The notes under the pieces were generated by a model. That model was not told the DNA's origin. It saw only the letters and a list, made by a program, of their open reading frames with translations, and ran no database searches. A stretch of DNA of 31,776 nucleotides from a virus. The stretch spans positions 1-31,776 of IMG/VR virus record IMGVR_UViG_3300032265_002636, one strand, 5' to 3'. Position numbers and translations under genes: made by a program. Below are positions 1-9,000 of this stretch, piece after piece; within the stretch, counting starts at the first letter, position 1; each line of letters starts with the position of its first letter.

Positions 1-221
1 GTATTATCCCAAAATAACTGACCAGCGACAGGATTTGCAGGATAACTTCCAGCTATATTACTGAAATTTTCAAGCAAATAAAGAAAATTTTCATTAAGTG
101 CAAGACCATAACCAACATAATTTTTACCAATAAAAATCAAACTTGTGCTAGTGCTATTTTCAGTGTTATCATTAACAATGAATGTTGATGTTTGTGCTGT
201 ATTTTTTAAACTATAACTCAT
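1..221 (-). CDS. Tail fibre-like protein, N-terminal part (cut by window edge)
   Basis: Reading the minus strand from the ATG at 221 gives 73 residues starting MSYSLKNTAQTS and still open at position 1, so the 3' end lies outside the window. It has the same N-terminal module as the next two genes upstream: a short leader, a T-S-L-x-x-x-G-K-N-Y stretch, N-E-N-F-x-x-L-L-E-N-F, then G-Q-L-F-W-D. That module is typical of fibre or short-tail proteins of marine T4-like phages, where it probably anchors the protein to the baseplate; this role is inferred. An AGGA ribosome site (plus-strand 230-233) lies 8 nt before the ATG. The gene follows the 384-aa paralogue by 22 bp and probably shares its transcript. 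The receptor-binding part is not visible. Confidence 0.8.
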   Translation of the reverse strand, partial: MSYSLKNTAQTSTFIVNDNTENSTSTSLIFIGKNYVGYGLALNENFLYLLENFSNIAGSYPANPVAGQLFWDN

Positions 222-243
222 TTATTTTGTCCTAAATACAACA

Positions 244-1398
244 TTAAAACCTACCTACACTTACTTCAATAGTTTTTATACTATCATCATCTATATTTTC
301 TAAACTTTTTCCTATAACACAACCTGCTTTATATTTTGATTCGTCTATAGCGCATGCAATACCAGAAATATTACTATTAACCAAAACTGTTCCTTTATTT
401 ACAGGACCAAGCACATTGCATGGCACACGACCAGTAAGTGCTACAGGTAACCAATTTGTATCTGTATAATTATCATTCATAAGATAAGCTGGATTTTGTG
501 AAATTATACCAGCAACAGCAGTATTATGTGATTTTTCAGATACTGTAATATCAAATTCACCACCAAATACAACTACGGTACCGCTTTCATATTTTTTATC
601 GCTGCGATACATTTCAGCCAAGTCAGCATATTTTGCAGTAGAGCTTGTTCCAACAAAATTAACACCATAGATATAATTAAAATAACTTCCTATAGCGCTA
701 CCTATATTTGCAGATAAATTTGCACTAGGATTAATACTGCCAGTCACACTAAAACTATTGACATTTAAAGTAGTTGCGTTTAGATTACTTGTGTTAATAG
801 TAGGTGCAGTAACAGCATAACCATAGTTAAAGGTTATGCCAGGTATAATTCCATTATTCCATATTCCATCAAGTGATATAGGTGTAAAAGTTGAATCTGT
901 GCTGTATACTGCAATAAGATTATTACTATTGTAAATACTTGTAACTGAATGTACATTTCCACGATTATCAGTAACGTTGCCAACTATGGGACCACTTTTT
1001 CCTTGCGAAGCTGTGTATAACGGTGATACTGGATACCAAGTTGAACCAATATATGTTTTAAGTTGAATAGCTACGGTATCTAACCAAAAATCACCATTTA
1101 CCGCATTATTTGGCTGTAAATTACTTACAGTCGTTGGATTAATACTTTTAAACAGTGTTCCATCATATACATTTAGGTGACCTTTTGTTTTATCCCACCA
1201 AAGTTGACCAACAAGTGCATTAAGTGGCGAAGTTGTACTGGCGAAATTTTCCATTAATCGCACAAAATCTTCAGCAATTATTTCTGCATAAGCAGCATAA
1301 CCTCTGCCAACCAAGTTTAGACTTGTTGAAGTATCCAACGAACCATCATTTACAGTGGTAAGTAGTGAACCATCGGTGTGATAAACATTATAACTCAT
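244..1398 (-). CDS. Tail fibre-like protein with peptidase-G2-like C-terminus
   Basis: A 384-aa virion protein, probably a fibre or baseplate appendage. Residues 1-75 are the shared anchor module (MSYNVYHTDGS, then E-N-F, then GQLWWD). The motif W-x-D-x(5)-L-x-x-Y-x-G occurs at about residues 67-82 and again near 103-120. The middle is Asn/Ser/Thr-rich. From about residue 255 the motif A-K-Y-A-D-L-A-E-M-Y, followed by GTVVVFGG, a V-A-G-I-I-S-x-N-P-A-Y-L-M block and ALTGRVPCNV, matches the C-terminal domain of many cyanophage structural proteins. That domain is related to the peptidase G2 / intramolecular chaperone domain, which trims itself after trimer folding in Bacillus phage appendages. 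Whether this copy cleaves itself is not visible. The ATG has a strong AGGAAGG site 5 nt upstream (1404-1410) and a late-promoter-like box before it. Confidence 0.82.
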   Translation of the reverse strand: MSYNVYHTDGSLLTTVNDGSLDTSTSLNLVGRGYAAYAEIIAEDFVRLMENFASTTSPLNALVGQLWWDKTKGHLNVYDGTLFKSINPTTVSNLQPNNAVNGDFWLDTVAIQLKTYIGSTWYPVSPLYTASQGKSGPIVGNVTDNRGNVHSVTSIYNSNNLIAVYSTDSTFTPISLDGIWNNGIIPGITFNYGYAVTAPTINTSNLNATTLNVNSFSVTGSINPSANLSANIGSAIGSYFNYIYGVNFVGTSSTAKYADLAEMYRSDKKYESGTVVVFGGEFDITVSEKSHNTAVAGIISQNPAYLMNDNYTDTNWLPVALTGRVPCNVLGPVNKGTVLVNSNISGIACAIDESKYKAGCVIGKSLENIDDDSIKTIEVSVGRF

Positions 1399-1403
1399 TC
1401 AAA

Positions 1404-1422
1404 CCTTCCTAGTTTATTTATG
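1404..1422 (-). promoter_or_regulatory. Candidate late promoter and strong ribosome site before the 384-aa fibre gene
   Basis: On the minus strand CATAAATA (1415-1422) matches 7 of 8 bases of the T4 late promoter TATAAATA recognised by gp55. It is followed four bases later by AGGAAGG (1404-1410), which ends 5 nt before the ATG at 1398. The box lies in the 27-bp gap between two fibre genes. A start 5-7 nt past the box would fall at about 1408-1410, leaving a very short leader and cutting into the ribosome site. That is the main reason for doubt. Confidence 0.5.
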
Positions 1423-1425
1423 GAA

Positions 1426-2373
1426 TTACTGAACGAGACGAATACCCATACTACTATTGTTATAATCTATTACACCATTCTGATCGGCTGATAAAATCAA
1501 TTTAATACTATCATTTGCAGCACATTGTATAAATCCAGCCGCAGTCATTGGAACTTGAACACTATTTGCACCACTACTAATATTTTTAGCTCGTGCGCTA
1601 ATACCTGTGTCTGTATTGTTTTTATACCAGTTCATTTGTTGTGTAGTTTCTGGACTATAACCAACACTAATGAATGTTGCTGTAACTTCATATATTCCAT
1701 CAATAGGACATGTAAAAACACCAGTTGATGCATTAAAATAACTACCAATGTTGATAGTAACAGTAGCTGGTCGAACAGTGAATGGACTACCAACCAGTCC
1801 ACTGCCACTAAACACGCTATTTAAACCAGTTGAGCCATACATACCAATGCCTTGAAACACTGCATTTTTTGCAGCACTAACACGACCATAGGCATCAATT
1901 GAAAATAAATTATTTCCACCAATTTGAACAATGAAGCTATTTGTTCCACTTACACGATTTAAACCATCATTAGTAGTTTGTGGACCAATAGTTATGAAAG
2001 CACCATCATCATACATTTTTAATTGTTGATTTACACCATCCCACCACATATCATAAACTTGTGGATTTGTTGGTGTAGTGTCACTGAATATTATATTAGA
2101 TAAGTTTTGCCAATATGGTGAAGTGCTACCACCTCTGTAATATTTTAATGTATTTGCAGAACTATCATACCATAATTGACCTGTAATAGCATAAGCAGGT
2201 GATGTAGCATTTGCAAAGTTTTCAAGCATGCTAACTAAATTTTGATTTAACAATTCACCATAAGTAGGAAAATTTTTACCGATAAGTGTAATAGGAACTG
2301 CAGTTGTATTAACTGTTCCGTCTGTTACAGTTGTAAGTTGAGTTCCATTTGTGTGATTAATAAAAAATGACAT
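1426..2373 (-). CDS. Tail fibre-like protein with C1q-like head domain
   Basis: A 315-aa probable fibre protein. Residues 1-75 repeat the anchor module of the neighbouring fibres (MSFFINHTNGT, L-I-G-K-N-F, M-L-E-N-F-A-N, GQLWYD). Two W-Y/W-D...L-x-x-Y-x-G/D units follow. About residues 190-315 look like a C1q/TNF-type jelly roll: a Y-F-N-A-S-T-G-V-F-T-C-P-I-D-G-I-Y-E-V-T core, then strands N-W-Y-K-N, S-V-Q-V-P-M and C-A-A-N-D-S-I-K-L, ending I-R-L-V-Q. C1q heads form trimers and bind ligands, so this is plausibly the receptor-binding tip; that role is inferred. The ATG has AGGT 7 nt upstream (2381-2384). The gene lies 3 bp after the 228-aa gene and is probably co-transcribed with it. Confidence 0.82.
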   Translation of the reverse strand: MSFFINHTNGTQLTTVTDGTVNTTAVPITLIGKNFPTYGELLNQNLVSMLENFANATSPAYAITGQLWYDSSANTLKYYRGGSTSPYWQNLSNIIFSDTTPTNPQVYDMWWDGVNQQLKMYDDGAFITIGPQTTNDGLNRVSGTNSFIVQIGGNNLFSIDAYGRVSAAKNAVFQGIGMYGSTGLNSVFSGSGLVGSPFTVRPATVTINIGSYFNASTGVFTCPIDGIYEVTATFISVGYSPETTQQMNWYKNNTDTGISARAKNISSGANSVQVPMTAAGFIQCAANDSIKLILSADQNGVIDYNNSSMGIRLVQ

Positions 2374-2376
2374 GCT

Positions 2377-3063
2377 TTATACCTGTGATGTTAAATTTGT
2401 TAATGTTTGCACTCGTATAGTATAATCAATTTGAATTAAACGATTTAAACTTTTTTGTATAGGGTGAAAAATTACATGTGTAATTAAATTTCCTGCATCA
2501 ACTATACTGCCATTCCATGACTTAATACCTAATTCATCAAAAACAAAAGCATCATTTAAATTTGTTGTATTATCAAATGCTTGTTGTCCGCTTGGTTCAC
2601 CGTAGTCAAGTGTGCATGTTATAAAAATATCACTATAAACTGTGCCAGCAGTGTGGCGAATTTCTGTTTTATTTCTAGTAGGATCTAAATTATATGTTGA
2701 ATTATTATCTACAACTTTATAGTATGTTTGGTTGTACAGTGAACTATTGCTACCACTTGTATTAGTTGGTAAATATGTAATAACACCCGTTGGGTCTACA
2801 CTTGTGCCACCATTTCCAAAAGCCATTTCACTAATCCAACCTTGTCCAATATTTCCCATACTTTGTGCTAGTGATAAACTAAAATTTTCATAGTGAATAG
2901 CATTACGCTTGTTGACTAGCACTTCACCACTTTGTGGGTCAAATATTTTTAAATGACCTTGTAATAGAACACCACTTTGCTCATTTGGTTTATTCATTTC
3001 ATTTTTCCTACTGGATTTTTCACTGATGTTATTTATTGGTTTTTTTTGTCTTGATTTATTCAT
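2377..3063 (-). CDS. Conserved T4-like phage structural protein (228 aa)
   Basis: A virion protein of a type I recognise from marine T4-like phages but cannot name by function. Landmarks are G-H-L-K-I-F-D-P-Q-S-G-E-V-L-V-N-K-R-N near residues 36-54, a F-G-N-G-G-T segment, L-D-Y-G-E-P-S-G-Q, F-D-E-L-G-I, and near the C-terminus H-V-I-F-H-P-I-Q-K-S-L-N-R-L-I-Q-I-D-Y-T-I-R. It has no signal peptide or membrane segment. The position between the giant baseplate protein and the fibres suggests a baseplate-to-fibre connector; this is inference. Its ATG overlaps the stop of the giant gene as ATGA, which favours translational coupling. A second in-frame ATG (Met23, at 2997) has AGGA at 3006-3009, 8 nt upstream, and would remove a Lys/Arg/Asn/Ser-rich leader. 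Either start could be real. Confidence 0.75.
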   Translation of the reverse strand: MNKSRQKKPINNISEKSSRKNEMNKPNEQSGVLLQGHLKIFDPQSGEVLVNKRNAIHYENFSLSLAQSMGNIGQGWISEMAFGNGGTSVDPTGVITYLPTNTSGSNSSLYNQTYYKVVDNNSTYNLDPTRNKTEIRHTAGTVYSDIFITCTLDYGEPSGQQAFDNTTNLNDAFVFDELGIKSWNGSIVDAGNLITHVIFHPIQKSLNRLIQIDYTIRVQTLTNLTSQV

Positions 3064-6000
3064 GTTACATTTCTTATAAAAATTGCTTGCTGTGTATTAC
3101 TATTTTGTAATGATTCACCAATTCCAGTAAATAATTTTCCTTGTTTAATAACCTGACCTGGATTAACAAGTATGCTTGTTACGAATGACAAATTATTACT
3201 AATTAAAATATTTCCTGTTGCAATAGTTGTTATATTTGCAGATAAATTTGCACTTAATGCAACTGTATTGTTGCCTTTGTATATATTTGTTACCGTAGTT
3301 GCATCAGGTATAGCACCATATACATCACTAAAAATTAATTGATTTACTAAAATATTGTCAGAATTATTAACAGCAATTAAATTTGAACCAGTATATGCGT
3401 TAGCAGCAAGTATTTTTCTTACTGGTTTACCACTTATAAATGCAGATTTACTATCATTAAAGTCTGTTACTATAGTCCAATAATTATTATTAGTAGGCAA
3501 ATTTCCACGTGTGTTTTGTAATGCTTTATAGATTTTTCCACTATATTGCACAGTAGAATTTTTAATATAGGTTGTATATGGAGAGTAACTTTTAAGATTA
3601 GTATAATCCGGTATTTTAATAAAATAATCAGCACTGTTAGGTATTTCTTGATTGTTACTTGCATCTGTAACAATTGTGCCAGCGCTATAAACATCACGTA
3701 TTCCAGTGCCAGCAGTTCCACGACGAAGGTTTCCAAGTGCGTCGTTTATTAGATCAATATAACCATATGTGATTCTTTCACCACCAATAAAAACAACGCC
3801 AGCAGTATTAGTTGATGGATCAGGCGACTGTAGAAGAGCTGCATTATCAACATAAATCAAATCATCGTCATATGCTAGATCTGCAGCTAATTTTGCAACA
3901 TGCTGTGGTATTATTGCATAATATTTTGTATTATCATTTAAATCTTTAAAAGCACGGTATTCAATTGTGCGATGGCGTGTATCATTACCAAATATTCTAA
4001 TTACTATTGTTCCAGTTGGTGCAATATTTAAATTATTGTCTAGTTGTATTCTTTTTGGGTTTACTAGTATATAATCTTTATATGGCAGTAGTCTAAAACC
4101 ACCACTAGTATTTGGTGCTTTATATGTAATATAAATTTGATTGATGTTGGTTACGGCATGTGGTAAATTAAAATAAATATTATTATTAATTGTGTTTGTT
4201 TCGTTATCAAATCCACTTGAATCTAGACCAAATGTATCAAATCCAGTGTTTACAATATCAAAATCTGATGTGCTACCACTGAATATTTTTGTATATATAT
4301 CTTGGGCATCATGGTTGCCTTGAGTTAAAACTGAAATTTTACTATTATTTGGAATCACTAAGTTTTGATTTAGTGTTAAAGTATTGCCGCCAAATATTCT
4401 AAAATCACTGTTACTGCTATCACTAATAGTAATTTTACTATTAAGTAGCGGTACACGTGCAAAAGTAATTACTGGTGGAACTAGTGCAGCAGTATCATGA
4501 TATACAGTATAATCAATACCTATCGTTTGAGTTATATTATTAACAACAACTGTAATTTCACCATCAGTAATTGATGAAATAGGTTTGACATAGCTATCAG
4601 TCATGTTGTAAGTGTTAGTTATGCCATCACCAATAAAATATGTTTGTTGTGGTGGAATTAAATCATTACCGTTTAAATTAACAATTGAGTATGCACTTAA
4701 AGGTTCACTATATAATTCAGGATTACTTAAAGTAAAAGTATAATCTGCTGGATAAACAGTATTTGAACTTGTTATAAATGTTTGTTCGTAAATTTCTTGA
4801 TATGCACGAGTTCCTAGTGCAAGTGCGTATAAGTGAATTTGAATATAGTCTAAATTATTTGGCGGTGTGTCAAAGCGCACTGCTAGGATTTTTTTACCAT
4901 TTTGTAATTTATTTACCAAGTTCCAATTAGATACAGCAAAACCATTTACTTTTACATATGCTTGTTGTATTTGTAATGCTACACAATCATCAATTTCAAA
5001 ATCTGTTCGAATGCCATCTGCAAAGAAAGAAGTATCTAGAATCGTATTTAAACCATTAGCACCAAGCATTATAACATAAAAATAAGTATTAGCAGATGGA
5101 CTATAGGATAGATTTATTTGTTCTTGTAACCAATCAACACTATAATCAATGCCTTCTGCTAACGGTCCTTTTACCTTATCTAAAACAACAAATTTTTCAA
5201 TTCCACCTATTGGAAAAGATACCCCAGTAACATCTACTGCAAAATCAATATACTTAGAAGTATTTGATGGCGCAGTAAATACCTTAATATCTACACTTCC
5301 ATTACCCAAAGGCAATGTTTTTACACGAATATCAAGAGTATCAAATATTTTACCTGGCACAAATTCTTCTGGTGCATGACTACTGTATTCATCAAAGAAC
5401 TTACCGCCATCGACATTAATATCTTGTGGACGCAGACCTAAGCCACTATCTGAATAATCACTTTTAATAATTGTATCTTCAGCTTGTGGCCCATATATAT
5501 CAATTACATTAGCTACATCGCTAGTGCTAAAATCATAAGCAATTTTATCATAGTTAAGAACATCATATCCAGGCGTTTGATTAAAATCAGGACCACGAAC
5601 GCCTACACCACCATATTCCATACCAATCATAAGTTGACTTAAATTTCTACCAGCCATACCACTTTTTGGGCTATAATATGCCCAAATACGGTCAGCTGCA
5701 TTATCAAGAGTTGTACCAGTATAATCTGCAAGATATGTTGTATCAAAGATAGAACTGCTAACAAAATTAGCCGTAGCAATATAACTTTTACGATTGTAAA
5801 TTACAACATCGTTGATTGCATATGATGTTTTTGGATACCATACCTTAATTACTAAAAGTAGAAATTTTGTAAAATCAAATACATTTGTACTCGTATGCGC
5901 AGTAATAGTTTTATATGGTTCATTATTATATACTATGATTGTTCCTACGCTATAAAATGTGTATTGTGACCAATCTGCAATACTGTTGCTATAGGTATAT

Positions 6001-9000
6001 CGATCAAATTTTATATGTGTATCAAAAGTGCGAGGCAAACCATTACCAATAATTGGAATTATTACTGCTCCAAATCCTAAACCATGCACAACTGCTGTTG
6101 CATAAGTATAATTTTTGCCACCATTTGTAATTGCAATATCTATTATTTCACCACTTACAATAATTGGCACCGCTGTTGCGCCTGTACCATCACCTTTAAT
6201 TTCTATGGTAGTTGATCCACTATAACCTCGTCCACGATTTACTATATCAATATGTTGTATGCTATATAGATGATTTGACATCCACGGTTGATAAACAGGT
6301 TGAGTTTCAAGCACTGTTGTATCGATTACATTCCCATATTGAGGACTACGATATTGCAAATTTGTTACATTAAAATATGGTTGTAGATCAAAATCTGTTG
6401 TATTTGTATTAGCAATTTCAATCGAATTAGTATTATCATATTTTGCAATATATTTTTTTAACTTAGTATGAAATGGTTTTATTTCACTGAAGAAACTAGT
6501 CACTATAGTTTCAGGTTGAGGTAGATATACGGGCAGTGGATCTAAGCCACGAATACGATGGTAAATGTCTACAAAGGACGTTTTCATAAGCCAATCTGTT
6601 TGTAAATGTTGCGAACTTATAGTATCAATCATCAATTTAATTAGTGATTTAAAATCGCTACGATATTCATTAGTCATAAGTTTATCTTTAATAATATCAA
6701 AAATATAACCAAATTCTATTGCGCTGTCAGCAGCATATGCAATATTTTCAAAACTACTTGTTTGCCAGCCAAACCCACTTACATTTATATCATATAATTT
6801 GCTGCTAAATTGAATAGTAGCATTTTGTTGACCTAATAACTCAAGACCTGTTGATGTCACTAAAACCCATTTCCAACCACCATCATAGCTGTTAGTAATA
6901 TAAATTATATCACCCACTAGCAAAGATAATCTTGAAATTTCATTTTCTTTATTCAAAGTGTATTTTGGTAATATGTTAGCATTAAATTTACTACTATACC
7001 AATCATTATATGACCAATATGCTTTTGTATCATATTTTTGAACTCTATAAATTTTCCATATTCGAGTATTGTTTGTTGTTACCGCTAATCTGTATAAACC
7101 CCAACCGCCAAGTGTTGAAATACCATGCGTAACTAATACACTATCATTTATATTATAGATATTTTTATCAAGATATCCAAGTTCAGTGATATTTTCAACT
7201 CTTGTAGCATATACATCTGCCAATGGTTCTGGTTCAGATATACTCAGTGACTCTATTGCTTGTTTTCTTACTAGATTGATGGGATACTTAAGACAAAAAT
7301 TATTTACCTGTTCAATAAACAATTTTTTAGCAGTAGTATTATCACTAAAAACAGTTTGTCTTGGACGTATTGAGGTGCCATATCTTTGAGCAATAGGTAG
7401 TTTTACGTCTGGGATTTGGCGTCCAGTGGCATCTTCACCACGCAAACTATCTCGTAGCTTAGTTAAAAATTCAGCAGCAATACCTAAGTCTGTTCCATCA
7501 TCAAATAGTGTCCATTCACTATGTACAAGTTGTGGTTTGATTGTGTTTTTATATTCAATTACTATATTTGTATCGCTTGCAATTTGTGATTGTGCATTAT
7601 ATAACGCAAACGCACCAGTGCTTATAACAGCTATAAATGGTTCAATATTATTTCTAGGAAAAGCAATTGAATTTTGTATTTCAAGCGCACTTGGGCGGTT
7701 AAATGTATTACTGCTGCTATTTTTAACCCAAAAATAATATTTTGTAGTTGCATATCCAGTATTTGGATCTACTATTACACGAGTGCTGTATACATCATTA
7801 ACAGTATACAGTGGTGGTGTAAGAAGATTTTTGGCAGCATAGTCTTTGGGAAGTAAATCACTTTCAATCCATTCATATACAGAGACAGAACTACTAGGAA
7901 AAGCAAGTCCCCAAAAATTAAACTTGTCCAAGGTTGAACCTTGTGTATTATCATAGTATTTTATGCTATTAGTATCCCACCACAATTTTCCAACATGCTC
8001 GCTTCCCCAATTATTTTTACGATCATACGAAAAACTTACTGTGCTAGGCACATTACTATATACGGCTGGATCATAGTTCACTACATAATCAAGATAAGTT
8101 TCATAACTATAAGGAAGATATCCATGTTGCAAATCAATAACAGGCAAATCAGCGATTAACTTGCTAGTGGTGCTATTGTATATATAAGCTCGCTCAATTA
8201 ATCTGCTGTCAAAATCCTGTGGTTGACTACGAATTATTTGCCAAACAGGATTTGCATTTTTGCTATAGTAGATATACATAGCACCAGTTGGATTATTAAG
8301 AATATTTGCAGTAGGTGCTCCTACCATTATAAAGTTTTTAGATATATCTACACCACTAGCAAAACGTTCTAGCGATGTTGCGGTATTATGTGTTAGTATT
8401 GTGCTATACACATAACTGCCACTATCATTAATTGTTTCAGTTGCAGCCGGTAAATATTGATATAAATGCGCAGCACCACTGCGATAAATTGTGTCTATAA
8501 ATTTTGTGCTACGGCTATCAAATCTTGTAATAGATGAATCAAATGTAGTTGTAATTTTTGTATTACTAAGTGTAGAACCTACAACTAAAGAAGTTGAGTC
8601 AGGACTTAAACTAATACGTTCGCCAAAACGGAGAGTATCCTGTGCAAAAGGTGCATAGATTACCTGTGATAATTTCCACTGTGCAATTCCCATGATTTCA
8701 AGTGGGTTACCATATTCATTGCGTAGGCGCAGTTTATCATAAGAAGTGTTTAAATTACTGGTAATTGTAATTGAACCATCATTATTTGCTGCAGCAGAAA
8801 TGCCTGGTAATGCAGCAGTATTAATATCATTAACAGTATTGGTAACAGAACCTCCACTAAAAATTACCAAATAATCGTTTATTCTTATTGAATAACCTGC
8901 AGTCATAGCAAAGTTATTAACAGTTCCCGTTATACTGCCATATTTTTTAGGTATATCTGTATATCGCCATACACTGCCATTGCCTCTAGATCCATTATTC

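Noticed and set aside
7426-7737. 103-aa open frame on the plus strand inside the giant gene
   Set aside because: No recognisable protein features and no promoter or ribosome site. Long antisense frames are expected opposite a 14-kb gene.
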